Assembly (NCBI GenBank): GCA_963853835.1
Contig: OY970820.1
Coordinates: forward strand, 22,251,873 to 22,315,872
Length of the DNA: 64,000 bases
Reading direction: 5' to 3'
From: Calendula officinalis
Taxonomy: Eukaryota > Streptophyta > Magnoliopsida > Asterales > Asteraceae
Numbering within the stretch: position 1 is the stretch's first letter; each line of letters opens with the position of its first letter. Position numbers and translations under genes: made by a program. The notes under the pieces were generated by a model that searched no databases, was not told where the DNA came from, and was given only the letters and a program-made list of their open reading frames with translations. Shown in pieces: positions 36,623 to 50,803 of this stretch.

Positions 36623-37143
36623 ATTAACATAACATAAACTGAATATTTAATTACTTGGTACCTGTATCAGAAATCGCAGGGAATAGTGAACTTGTAGAAA
36701 GGCCTTGCAAGCTACAGAGAAAGCCAATCTTAAAGGTTAGATGACTAACTACTGTATATATGGTGCAAAAATCAGTTGCAATTAATATGGCAAAAAATCA
36801 AAAAGTAAGTGTTTACATATTCAAGTTGATGGTTATCCTAAATTCGAATTTTCATTTTCCCGTTATTAATGGAATAAGTATGTTTTTGAAATATATTTCA
36901 TATTAGCACTTAATCCGCCAATTTAAGTAGAACACATTTTGAAACGAATAATTACAGTACGCATATACTACTAATATTATATAAATATATATCATAAGTC
37001 ATATGTATAATGTATTAATGTACGTATACTTAATATTGACGTATTTTTGGAGTATCAAAATGCAGACGTATAATGATGATGACTTAAGTGATTATTAAAG
37101 ATGCAAATATGGTAGAGAATGGCATTACATGTGGCATGAATAT

Positions 37144-39376
37144 TGTAACACCTCAATTTTCAAAACATCTTTTAAAACATATTTTTAAATAAAAATATTA
37201 GAAAGTCCAATATCCCAAAATACGGTTTAACAAAAACCTTTTAAAAGTTTATCAGAGTACTAAAACCGGTGTTACAATATAATATCATAACCATAGGATA
37301 AACGGGATCTACCTACGAGCTCCCGAGCTACTCAACACTAGGCCACTTCTATCGCGACCCTCTAATCCATCAATCTCGAACCAGAGTACATAGCCAAAAA
37401 CAAAGTAGTACGTGAGACAAAATAGTCTCGTGAGATACATGGGTTTTCGACCCATTCTCAAATATAATAAAAGTCATTACTATTCATTTCTTTTCTTTAA
37501 TCACTTATTAATTATTATCTTATGTTCTTATCGCTTATTCGTATTTACTAGTAAGCTAACCGTAAGCTTACCCATCACGTAGTCACATACTTGTAAGGTA
37601 TTCATAGCTTACTAAATCTTTATCACATACGCTACGGACATCTCCGTAGCAAACTCCCCCGATGTGGGTTAACTAGGTAAACTCCCCCATTTCCGGGTTA
37701 ACTGAAACTCCCCCGATTTCCTGGTTAACTACTTCTCCCCCGATTTCCGGGTTGACTATTTCTCGACAGTCTACTCTTGCGCAGGGTGGTACCTCCCCAA
37801 GTAGGTGTCACTAACTCCCCCAACTTTTGTGGGTTAACTATGATCCGGATCCTTTTCTCAACATATATTGAAATCATCAAATACGGGTCTATGCCCAAAT
37901 AATACATACTCAAACATAAATTAGAATACATCTATTCTAATTATCATATTATTCTCATTTCTTATTCAATTTCAATATTGACTTTATCAAGTCCTTTATT
38001 AAATAAAACATGCTTATTATTTGTCAAAATCATTTACTCTAACTTCTCTTTGACTAGAATACAAATCTACTTCTAGTCACTTTATATTTATTCTTCTAAC
38101 AATTCAATCACTACTTTTATTAGTATAATATACTAAGTCAATACTTGATACTTGAAAATCATTGTTATTAGCCTTATTAATACATATTATTAACAAGTCA
38201 AATATCATACTTTCTTAGTCATTACTCTTAGTCAAACATCATATAAATAAAGAATTATCAATTACTTTTCATTATCATAATCTCTTTAAAAATCATTAGT
38301 CATTTAGACATACTTAAATGATCTATTACTTGCATTCTCTTATTCTTTTGATCATATCTTTATTAAAAATATTTATTAATAAAGACTCATAAAAACATCA
38401 TAGTTTTCAAAATCATTTGCTATGTACTCAGTAAAAGTCTCATGTACTCACCTTAGCCAAGCTAACTCCAAATCGTGTCTAACAACACGAATCCTTGCTT
38501 TCCAACTTGTGAAATGTCACCAAACTTTAGGTCTTCTTGACCTACCATTAATATCATCACAATAACTAGTTATAATCCATAACTAATCACTAATCAATCC
38601 ATATCTACAACCTTAACCACCAAGTTCATCCAACTTGGTGGAATCTCAAACCCTAGTTCAAGATTTCCATCAATAAACCGAAATCCAACTTGTACACATC
38701 GATTACAAGCTTACAATGAGTGTTCTACACCCATGTTTAGTCATCTTCCCCAAAGATGACATGGTTGGTTCCCCAAACCACCATTTTTACCCAAACAAAG
38801 CTCACAATCAAGGTAGATAAGCAAGACAATCAAGAATACTTACCCTTGATGTTTCAATCCTTCAAGATGGTGAAGATCTGAGCTCTTGAGCTCCAAAAAC
38901 GACCAAAAACACTCCCAAATCGGCTACACTATGTGTGGGGTTGAATGAGAAATGAAACCCTAGCTTACACACAAGTTTATATATTCCAGACGCTCCTCGC
39001 GCCCCGCTCACGCCCACTTCGCGCCGCGAAGTGACGCGGCCTTGCCTGCTGGTTGCCGCTGAAATACAGACATCGCGTTTCGCTCGCGTTTCGCTCGCGC
39101 CTCTTGCCTCAACTCGAGCTCCTCGCGTTTCAGCTCTGGAGCCTCTGTTCAACCTCGCGACTGCCTCGCGCCTGCCTCGCGCCGCGAGGGCTGTCTGGGT
39201 CAGTTTCTTGCCTTTCAAACTTGTTTCCATCCAAGTCTTGACCCATACTTGGTTAGCCCAAGTCCCAAACATTCAAACACTCGATAAAACACTACGGAGA
39301 CTCGATTAAATATTTTACCTCCTTTATTCCTCAATGTTTCCATTTAATTCATTAACCGAAAATTCCGGTAGTCACA
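37144..39376 (-). mobile_element. Gypsy solo LTR inside the Helitron
   Basis: Homologous over its full length to the LTRs of the Gag-only Gypsy element, with more substitutions and indels. Ends are TGTAACACCTC and ...GTCACA. The flanks AATAT and AAAAT match at four of five bases. No internal region is present, as expected after recombination between LTRs. It retains the TATA region (near 38975), the CTCGCGC palindrome cluster (about 38995-39190) and the hairpin at 38617-38641. Confidence 0.85.
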
Positions 39377-40040
39377 AAAATTTCCTTTATGCGACACTCA
39401 TGAATGAAGGGTTTACTAAAATGCTTCAATAAAAATGTAGTTTAAATTTTTTATTTATTGGGTGGTGGATGTATATCTTCATTAATAGAAGCATATAAAA
39501 AAAGAATATTTGGACCTAGCTACTTAGAAAACATTAATCGTAGATATAAATGAAATTTGGAAAAAAAACTTGTGTAACAATGCATAACCATCTAACAATG
39601 CATTTTATATTATCATTCATTCTCATGTGTGTCTTTATTTTCCTACAACCATCACTAATGCAGGTTTGTAAATAATTCCCCATTCCATTTGTGAACTGGG
39701 CTTTTTTATGTCATTCATAAAAAAGCTATTCATAAGTTTTCTACATATGGCTCACAATGGTTATGATTCTTCGAGACATAAAATGAAAACATTATTTTCT
39801 GTCGTCTTTCAAGGCTTCACAAACACAAATCTGACCTTACAAACAACATTAAGCATAAGTAATCATATCAATATTTGATTAAAAAAATCAAATTTATAAA
39901 AAAAATTCACCCATAGTGCATATTAAAAACCTAAAAAAACATTGTATGAAAAGAAATAATTATCCATAATACGAAACATAAAGGAAAAAAGCATACTAAA
40001 AAGCCAACACAAATAATAAATCGACCACAATAAACCCTTC
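39377..40040. other. Helitron spacer between solo LTR and RPA-like gene
   Basis: AT-rich; the 3' UTR of the RPA-like gene should lie at its right end. Nothing else recognised. Confidence 0.5.
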
Positions 40041-42603
40041 TCACACATCAATTTTTTCAGTCTTGGGGATAAGCAACTTTTTTGTAGTAGAGCTAGAAAC
40101 ATGCTCGTCCTCGATATCAATAACATTGTTAATCTTCGACTTTAATGGACTTGTTGCAGTATCCTCCTCCTCTTGAGAAATGTTATCCCCAGTAGCTGAA
40201 TAGACATCCTGTTTGACAGTAAACGTTTAGTACTTTTATAGAACAATCCAAAGATGAGCTATTATTTAACCATCTTATATGCTTACTTTTGGTTTTTTTG
40301 AGATTGATGGTGGTGACATTAACCCTGAAGTTGGGGGATAGTTATACTCAAGTGAAGCACTTTTTGAATTTGGTTGGCCTGTTGTACACAAAACATGCAG
40401 GCATTGAAAATTAACCGTACAAATCAATGTTGTAATAATTAGAAATTCGTAAAAACGTACATTCTCCGGTACGTCGTCCTTTTCAAGCTCTTTGATAAGC
40501 TGTACGTCACTTGTTAGTGCTTTAATGCCATACACAAACCTTTTCTTACCGATGTTGAAATCCGACACTTCCACTTTAAATGCGAAGCGGGTTCCAAACA
40601 ACACGGACAAGTCAGGATGTATACCATTTTCGTTTCCACTCTAAAATAAATTAACGAATCATATTTATAATACGTACAGGGACTATAATAACGTTATTGC
40701 TTAGACTGAGAATTTTTAGGTTACCTGTCTCATCTCAACTCGCATCTCTCCTGCAGTCTTGTTCAACAACGGTTGAACCTGTCTATCCCATAGAGTCATC
40801 GATACAGGTCCACTTGAATCCACTACTTCCACTGGTATTTTAAACCTGAATGCGTTCACACAAATTCCATGTTATAGATGACCATTTTTTACTATAAAAT
40901 GAATGGTTAATAAATGCAGCTTACTTGTATTCAACCTCTGTAATACCACAAGAGACTCTTCTGTTACGGCAAATATAGACACCTCTTTTCTTCACAATCA
41001 CACCGTCTTCATCTTTCTCTACAACGGGTTCTTTTTCAGACTTCGCGTTACATTTTACACAAGCTATATACCACCAAGGGTCATATTTCTTAATCGAATT
41101 AATCTTGCCAACCACTACACACATGATTGCCTACAAAAATTTAACGTTATTGCCAACCACGACACACATTCATTGTGTAATTTTATTATCAGAAATTTTT
41201 TTATAGAAGCACAAATTATGGGTACATTGTTTAATTAAATGGCAGAGGATAATATACCTGTGTCAAACCCTATTAGACTACTACATTTCATTTTTTTCAA
41301 GCTACGTAAGTGATCTTTCACGTCATATGATGATCTGGATGAGAATGTGGTGATGGTATGGTTGCCGTTGTCACTCGAACACCTTTTCATCAAACTATGG
41401 TAAACATATTAACCACACTGTAAATATTAAAAAGAAAGAAAAAATGCATATGTAAAAGGTGTCAAGCTAGGCTTATATTTTTGAAAGTATATGTTTCCTT
41501 AAAAGATCGGATAGCGGGGATGTCATCGTTGATCATAACCTTTGTGCACCCATACATAGACTGAACTGACGTTTTATTACCTATGTATGATAAATATTAA
41601 CGCATGTTATTCACCGCTGTTTATAATTTGCCAAGAAAAGAGTGTAATGTTTAAAAAATGGTTATTACCATGATACATTTTGTGCTTCACAAATCTTAGC
41701 ACCATAATAATGTGACCGAGATTTGTTCTATCCTTTAGAGTTTCGTTCAGATTTTCCACATACTCTTCCCACAAAGTAACGTTAGTCAACCTATCACCAA
41801 AACGAACAAAAAAGTTTAAGTGCATTATTGACGATTATAAATTAATGTATCACAATGCAAGTATATTGTTTACTCAATAAGAAATGAAATACCTCACGTC
41901 TTCTAATTCCAGCGTTATTAACGCAGTAGGCCTCCCCAATATGTCAATTTTTCCCAATTCACTCGTAGACACGAGACTTCTGATAATATCTTTATTTTTT
42001 GTTTTCATATTGAACATTGAACATTCAACATAAATAATAATATTATTATATAATGAAGCACTTCTAAAAAAAATATACTTTATAATACTAAAATTACCAT
42101 AGGAAACTGTAGATTCAGTTTTTGACTTTTTCATCTCCTCAAAACTCTTGAACCTAAACCCAAAAGTAGGTCCATTATAGTCATCACATGGCCTCACAGT
42201 GGTGGTTACCTCATATTTGATTCTGATTTTGTTGTCGACAACCAATGTCCTACTTGATATTGTTTCAGTTCCGAAGTTGGAAAGGTAAATACATTCACCT
42301 TCTTTCAGCATGCTTTCAAACTTCATGCAACATGCTTTGGTTAATGTTGCATGTATCATTGATTCCTACACGTTCATGTAAATAAATATGACGCAATTTA
42401 TTAAAAATCACACTAAATTATAAATATATTAAACAAAACCAGAAAAATACCTTTTCGTCTTGTAGAACCATATCGATTCTATATGAGACAAGGGGGTTAT
42501 TTTTATCAGAATATTTCCATATTTTGATAATTCGGACCTTGATAGTCCAATCTTGTGTTAAGTTATCTTCCAATTCAGAAATGAAATGAATATTTGCCGA
42601 CAT
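40041..42603 (-). pseudogene. RPA70-like single-strand DNA-binding protein of the Helitron
   Basis: It starts at ATG 42603 (MSANIHFISELED). Recognisable exons include 42451-42603, 42098-42365, 41893-41989, 41669-41790, a part at about 41490-41573, 40925-41130, 40725-40845, 40461-40640 and a last part ending at the stop 40041. The product follows the RPA large subunit: OB fold A (WTIKVRIIKIWKY...), OB fold B (LGKIDILGRP...LTLELEDVR, LTNVTLWEEY) and OB fold C with a zinc site (WWYIACVKCNAK...YICRNRRVSCG), then PVEVVDSSGPVSMTLWDRQ. RPA coats single-stranded DNA, and plant Helitrons often carry such a gene, presumably to protect the displaced strand. The last exon needs a one-base shift to stay in frame, and the 41.3-41.5-kb part is unclear, so I call it a probable pseudogene. 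Confidence 0.8.
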
Positions 42604-43158
42604 TATTGAAACTGAAAGAATGGCAAAAAAAAAAAAAAAACGGGGTAAACAAACACATAAATTTGTAATTGGATATGGGTAGGGTTTAGCAGTTGTGTTG
42701 AAGCGCTGGATCTGTTGCCCTGTGAAGATACTTTGGAAATGTATGCGAGTAGTGAATAAATGGAATACTGACTGTATATATACAGTTAATAGATGACGAA
42801 TTATATGGTAAAAGATTAGATTGAGATTCAAAATTCATATTTTGAATTTTCAAGATGTGTGTTGCAGTTATCCAATAACATTTGTTACACGAAATATTAG
42901 ATGTGGATTCAAATTTCATATTTTGTGTTTATCTCTTTCTCTATACAGCAGCTGAAAAGTAGGGGTACTCATCCAAATTCAAAATGTTTAACAGGACTTT
43001 TGACCAAGAGGCATAGCATGTGACGTGTAACAAAAGATGAGGTAGCATGCCATGTCAGCAATGACGAGGATTAGCTTACGTGGATAGGTTGACATGGACA
43101 AATTCAAATATCTTTTGCTTTAATGTATAGATCGATATATTAATTAAAAGTTTAATTA

Positions 43159-43159
<1 letters not shown>

Positions 43160-43237
<78 letters not shown>
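43160..43237. repeat. (TA)n microsatellite 1
   Basis: About 76 bp of TA repeat directly left of the foldback element at 43238. Frames of alternating Tyr-Ile are artefacts. Confidence 0.9.

Positions 43238-44764
<1,527 letters not shown>

Positions 44765-44847
<83 letters not shown>
44765..44847. repeat. (TA)n microsatellite 3
   Basis: About 83 bp of TA repeat to the right of the palindrome-array element. Confidence 0.9.
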
Positions 44848-44850
<3 letters not shown>

Positions 44851-45785
44851 ATTTTCGAATTCCATTATATATCAAATAAGATTTGATATTCCTCCCTTAT
44901 ATATATAATATTATGTAATAATAGTTTATTAAATATTATATAAGATATAGTTATAATAGTAATTAAAACGTCGCGTCCTCGCGCGTTTATATTATTAATT
45001 ATACTATATAGAACTTTAGTAAATGTAATTAAAAAGTTTTAATTTACATAGATATAATTATATAATAGTTTATATATATTATAACTAAAGTTAAATACAT
45101 CGTTGCTTATGTCATTAGTAGGCTCACACATAGTCTAAGGCATCTAAAGGATGAAAAGGAAGAGATATAGATCTCTATACGGGGTTGCGTTTTTAACACG
45201 CCTTGCCCCGCCGCTTCCCTTGTCTTAGAATGGAGCTACCGAATTGGCATAATAGGATGATGTCAAGATTAAAAGTATAATCATAAAATTAAACAAATCT
45301 TTCCGGTTTAAAATAAATGTGAACATTGTGTGCTCTCCATAGAATGACACGCGCTCGTATCATAGTCTGATTAACGGAACTCGTGTGGTTAACCGCTACG
45401 TTAATTGTGAGATTATTTTATGAGTGAAACGATTCTCGCGATACTCAAGCGAACTTGAGCTGAGAAGTCCACATGGGTGTTCCATGGTCGTTTCACCTTC
45501 TAATATATGATCCACGGTATCCCTGTCATATAGATTAGAATGAGCATTGATTCGAGATTAACATGCCATTTTCATCGAGAATGAATCTCAAAGAACTATG
45601 GATTTCATAAGATTGAAATTGACAATAGTTTGCCAACGACACGAAATTATTCGGTGTGAAATACGGCATCCCTCTTCACATCGTATAACTAGTAGTCGTG
45701 TCCTAGCCTTATAAATAAAGATTGGGAAAATTATTATAAGGATTAATTAATGAATTCACAAACAAAGAAATTGTTTCTTTTGTAG
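44848..45785 (+). other. Copia A leader, second part
   Basis: AT-rich sequence leading to the gag start. No separate feature recognised. Confidence 0.5.
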
Positions 45786-48700
45786 ATGGGTTCAAACAAC
45801 AATAACAACACAATCCCATTTCCTCCACCACCTCCACTCCCGATTGTACTCGCACTACCGTGTCCACCAAAGTCATCTACTAATAAGGTTTCGTCTCGAA
45901 AAGCTATTGGAAGTTTTGACTATGTGGAATATATCGGTAATGCTCATGTTGTGCATGAAAACATGGAACTCATCAAGAATTGCAAAATGCAAGATGGAGA
46001 ATCAGTGTGTAACTTCATCTCGAAGATGAGAGAATACATACATCACTCAGAAAGTCTGGGTATGCCTATCTCTAGCGAGTTAGCTGTCGATATGATTCTA
46101 CACAAGCTAACTCCAGAGTATTCTTCGTTCGTATCAGAATACGACAAGAATAAGAGGGAGATCACAACCTTTGAATTGTATGAGGAATTAAAAGTTGTTG
46201 AGAATGACTTGTTAACTGCCTGCGACTGTGATTTTGAATCTCCAGTCTTGAGCATTGAGTGCGACTGTGATTTTGAATCTCCAGTCTTGAGCATTGAGTC
46301 GAATGATGCTGGAAGAGGTAAACTTTCACGTCCGAAGAGGAAAAGAAAAGCTAAGGTGGGACATGCCCAACGAAAGCTTAAAAGAAAGAGAACCTCCTTG
46401 ATAGCACCTAAAGACTCTGTATGCTACCATTGCGATGAGGTGGGTCACTGGAAGAGAAATTGCCCAAAGTACTTTGATGATTTGAGAAATCATAGGATCC
46501 AACAGTCTGGAGTCCTAGGTACGTTTATGATTGAACTCCATAATACTTCTATGTCTAATTCTTGGGTTCTAGATACAGGGTGTGGTACTCACATTTGCAC
46601 TGATATGCAGGGACTTAAGAATAGTAGGAAGTTGAAGCATGGAGAGCTTAATCTGATCATGGGAAACAGAGTCTCGATTGCTGTCACCAAGATAGGAGAT
46701 TACGAGCTCATGCTTGGGAATGGATGTTCTTTACTTTTATTAGATGTTTGTTTTCGCCTTCTATGGCACGCAACATTATTTCATTTTACGTATTGTTTAA
46801 GGATGGTTTTAATTTCGTTTTTAATGAGAATGGTTCTATTTTGGTTTATAAAAATGATGTGTTTTATTTTAAAGCTAATCCTTATGCTGGTATATACGAA
46901 ATTGATGGTTGCGTAAACAATAGAAATCTAATATTGAATGTTGATTCATCCAAAGGTGTATTGGATAAGTTATGTCTATGGCATTGTCGCTTAGGACATA
47001 TAAACAAGAAACGCATAGCTAAACTCCAAAAGGATGGAGTGTTAGAATCATTTGACCTCAAATCGAATGATGTGTGTGAGTCTTGTTTACTTAGCAAGAT
47101 GACAAAGGCGCCATTCACAGGGTCGTGTGAAAGAGGCAAAGACTTGTTGGACCTCACACATACTGATGTGTGTGGACCGTTCAAGTCTAACACTAGACAT
47201 GGTGAACGATACTTCGTCACGTTTACTGATGATTTCAGTAGATATGGATATGTTTATTTGATTAAACATAAGTTGATACTTTCGAAACGTTCAAAGAATA
47301 TCAGAAAGAAGTAGAGAATCAACTGGGCAAGAAGATTAAGATGCTCCGTTCTGACAGGGGCGGAGAGTATCTTAGTCAAGAGTTCATCGACTATCTAAAG
47401 AGTTGTGGAATAGTATCCCAACTCTCAGCTCCTCGAACTCCACAACTTAATGGAGTGTCGGAAAGGAGAAATCGAACCTTGCTTGACATGGTACGATCAA
47501 TGATGAGTCGATCGACACTTCCAGTGAGTTTCTGGGGATATGCCTTAGAAAATGCAGCACATATCGTTAACCTTGTACCAACTAAGAAGGTTGCCAAAAC
47601 TCCCTCTAAGATGTGGACAGGGAATCCTCCCTCCCTCAAACATTTGAAAATCTGGGGTTGTGAATTTTATGTAAGACATAAAACTCACGACAAGCTAGAC
47701 AATAAATCAGAGAAGTGCTACTTCATTGGCTACCCACGACAGTCTTTTGGATATCGGTTTTATAATCCGAAAGAGAACAAAGTGTTCGTATCTCGAAGAG
47801 GATTCTTCCTCGAGAGAGAGCTATTATCCAAAGAAGACAGTGGGAGCAAAATTGATCTTGAAGAGTGTCAAGAGTCAAGCAATGAAGATGTAGTGGAACC
47901 TATATTTGACACTAGCGCTCAACCAGAGGATGAGACTCATGTTGAACAAAATGATGTAACTCCTACCGTTCCACGTAGATCCTCTAGAACTGTTCGCCCT
48001 CCTGAGCATTTTGGTGATTATTATAATTTCCATATTGCTGAAGGCGATGCATCTACTGGTAATAGTTTACCAGTTGATGACGATGAGCCATCGATTTATA
48101 AGGAAGCTATGGAAGGCCCTGAGGCCGAAAAGTGGAAAATGGCTATGGAGAGTGAGATTCAGTCCATGTATGACAATCAAGTATGGAACTTGATTGAGAC
48201 TTCTCCCGGCATTAAAATCGTTGGATGCAAGTGGATCTTCAAGAAGAAGATTGACATGGATGGGAATGTGCACACCTATAAGGCTAGGTTGGTTGTAAAA
48301 GGTTATACTCAAACTCATGGGATTGATTATGATGAAACCTTTTCACCAGTAGCCAGGATAAAATCTATCAGAATATTACTTGTCGTAGCTGCGTTTCATG
48401 ACTATGAAATTTGGCAGATGGATGTTAAAACCGCATTCCTTAATGGAAGACTTACTGAGGATGTCTACATGGCACAGCCAGAAGGTTTTATCAATAAGAA
48501 ATATCCTGATAGAGTGTGCAAGCTTGAGAAATCCATCTATGGATTGAAACAAGCCTCTCGAAGTTGGAATCTTTGCTTCCATGAGAAAGTCAAGGAGTTT
48601 GGTTTCTCTAGGAGCGAAGATGAGTCCTGCGTTTACATCAAAGCTAGTGGGAGCGTTGTAGTCTTCCTAATACTGTATGTGGATGACATACTCCTTATAG

Positions 48701-49140
48701 GAAATCATATTCCTACACTGCAAGATGTGAAGTCTTGGTTGGGAAAATGTTTCGCTATGAAGGACCTAGGAGACGCATCGTACATACTCGGTATAAAGAG
48801 ATACAGAGATAGAGAAAGACATCTAATTGGATTGAGCCAGAGTACATACTTGGATAAAATACTAAAATGTTTTAGTATGGTTGATTCCAAGAAAGGGTAT
48901 CTACCCATGAATCATGGCATAACATTGTCTAAGAGTCAGTGTCCCAGTACTGAGAAAGAACTGGAGAAAATGAGTCGAGTCCCTTACGCCTCGGCGATTG
49001 GATCGATCATGTATGCCATGATATGTACTCGCCCGGATGTCTCATATGCGTTAAGCATGGTGAGCCAGTTCCAGGGCAACCCTGGCAACGATCATTGGAC
49101 TGCGGAGAAAACGATTCTTAAGTACCTAAGGAGAACAAAG
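45786..49140 (+). pseudogene. Copia A Gag-Pol up to the Copia B insertion
   Basis: The first ATG at 45786 gives MGSNNNNNTIPFPPPPP. Gag is shorter than usual but keeps VCNFISKMREYI and a CCHC knuckle CYHCDEVGHWKRNC. A 39-bp tandem duplication repeats CDCDFESPVLSIE. The protease DTGCGTH motif follows. One frameshift near 46751 leads to the GAG-pre-integrase part (LWHCRLGHIN) and the integrase zinc and catalytic region (HTDVCGPF, FTDDFSRYGYVY). A second frameshift near 47268 leads to the long open part with integrase LRSDRGGEYLS and PQLNGVSERRNRTLLDM, then reverse transcriptase (KWIFKKK, QMDVKTAFLNG, YVDDILLIGN, CTRPDVSYA). It is cut after LRRTK by Copia B, and RNase H resumes at 57464. The lineage is TNT1-94-like Copia. 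Confidence 0.9.
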
Positions 49141-49932
49141 TGCCGAAAATTCTAGGGTTCTTTTCTAGATGAAAAGAAACTCAATCGAATCTCATTGAGA
49201 TTAGTAGAAAGCTCTGATACCACTGTAGGAAAACCTTGTAGTATTCACATGGCGGAATTTGAATACCACATTACTGGATCTCTACTAGTCAATGAGATCA
49301 CGAGAAAGAGAACATGATGAACATTACCTTTAGATAGCTAAAGAAGTGATCCACCTCTACTGCACCACCTGGACACGCTGCAAGACCGCGTTGTACCAAC
49401 AAAGTATCAAACAAGGACTTGTGTGTGTGTGTGTGTGTGTGTGTTGTGTTCGACGAACACCAAAACCGAAAGACCCCTTGGGGTTCTTTTGCGCTCTGCC
49501 GAAAAAGAGGAGGGAGAGGGAAAAAGTGTTTAAGGTTTCTCTAAGCAAGTGAATCAACCCCTAAGCCTTAACCTTAAGTCCTTATTTATAAGGACTTAAG
49601 TTACAGTTAAGTCCTTGGAGTTTAATTATGATTAATCTCATAATTAAACTTCCTATTAACACTTTAAACCCTTGGACGTTTACTAGTTAATTAATTAACT
49701 ATTAATTAACTGTCCGTTAAATACTTAACCTAGTATTCAACCATCCTCACAAATAATAATTAACTTATTATCATTTATTCTCTTCTCTATAATTAACTTA
49801 ACTAGTTAATTATTCCACACAACTTATTTTATTCGGTTGTCCATTATTGGGTGTGTAGTGGTGTGACCCTTTAGTGTCTTATGACATTGGACACAGTGAC
49901 ACGTGTACTTATTTGTGCACATAAATCCTTCA
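49141..49932 (-). mobile_element. Extended 3' end-repeat of Copia B
   Basis: The canonical LTR part is 49224-49932 (709 bp). The part 49141-49223 contains the primer-binding site (49211-49222) and leader, matching 56671-56754. A (GT)n tract is at about 49420-49443. The TATA region is in a 28-bp palindrome at 49573-49600. Confidence 0.88.
49573..49600 (-). promoter_or_regulatory. TATA box centred in a perfect palindrome
   Basis: CTTAAGTCCTTAT, TT, ATAAGGACTTAAG: 13-bp arms around two bases, with TATAAATA of the minus strand spanning the centre. The same palindrome is at 57104-57131 in the 5' LTR, so it is preserved in both LTRs. Confidence 0.6.
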
Positions 49933-50803
49933 GACTCCCACTTGTGCAAGTTAAGAAACACTTTCTGATCATCGTTGGCCTAAAGCGGTCCCTAGCCAGA
50001 CATTTAGGATAACCACGTCATAAGAACTCTTACATTCAGAGATAATATTCATAAAATGAATAACACTAACATATTTTCCTATCGCATCATGATATTTCTT
50101 AATTTGAGTAATAGACATGGAGCAGGGATCTTGTTCTATATACTCGAATTTTCTCGACTCTGATTTCGACTTTCTGCAGTAACGGATTACCGAATGATCT
50201 AATCATTCTCCGAGCGCGGCCACGCATTTCAGTAGTCTTAATCGTCGAGCGGCCATGAAATATCTCTTCTAGTTAAAGAAGGTGCAAATTCCATCTTGAC
50301 ATTTGCGTTATCTTGCCCACGACTTCCGCTGTCTTAGTCAAGTTCCTTATGATCACCCTTTTACGGTGTGACGGTAGATAAATGCTAAAGATCAGAAGTC
50401 ATCGTGTCTCAAACCAAAACGTATCAGGTCAGAGGACATCTACTCGAAATTACTCATGCTTGGGCTCCATGAAGTAATCTCGATCTTTTGGTCACGTCTA
50501 ATGTTTAGAAAACTCTGTAAACATCTATGAATATTTATTTTAACAACCTTTGTTTCTCTATTCAATAACTATGAAATAGATAAATATTCATAATGGAATT
50601 AACTCTTGAATCTAGCTCCCACTAAATTCAAGCAACCACAGACAATTTAGATACTCAAAAACTTTGTGTATCAAGGATAGGTTTAAAACATGTTAAGAAT
50701 AGACAATGTGAAAATATTACGTAAAACTTTCTATTTCAATCCCACGAAATGTTATTACATAATGTATCGATTTCAAACATGTCTATGATTCTAATCAAAA
50801 TTA
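49933..50803 (-). other. Copia B 3' untranslated interior
   Basis: It begins with the polypurine tract (AAGTGGGAGTC on the minus strand). The remaining 860 bp have no frame. Copia A has a stretch of the same length between its pol stop and polypurine tract (57994-58854). Confidence 0.7.

Larger units (their letters stand above)
28419..43131 (-). mobile_element. Helitron (14.7 kb with nested insertions)
   Basis: On the minus strand the 5' end is TCTATACATTAAAGC directly after host A (T at 43132 on plus). The 3' end is a hairpin (ACCCGTGAT, AA, ATCACGGGT, 28429-28448) followed by TTTAGTCTAG and host T. These are the rolling-circle Helitron signatures: TC start, hairpin, CTRR end, insertion between A and T, no target duplication. 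It carries an RPA70-like gene (40041-42603) and a Rep-helicase gene (28638-34710), both on its own strand. A MULE-like element (34858-36622) and a Gypsy solo LTR (37144-39376) were inserted later. Confidence 0.88.

Noticed and set aside
34895..36627. Many reading frames across the CACATGTG array and its GC-rich blocks
   Set aside because: Frames read the repeat unit over and over (EAHVLGFMKH and Pro/Arg-rich stretches) and are open on both strands.
49346..49557. 66-68-residue frames in the Copia B LTRs (also 56877-57088)
   Set aside because: They include the (GT)n tract and lie wholly inside the LTR on both strands.
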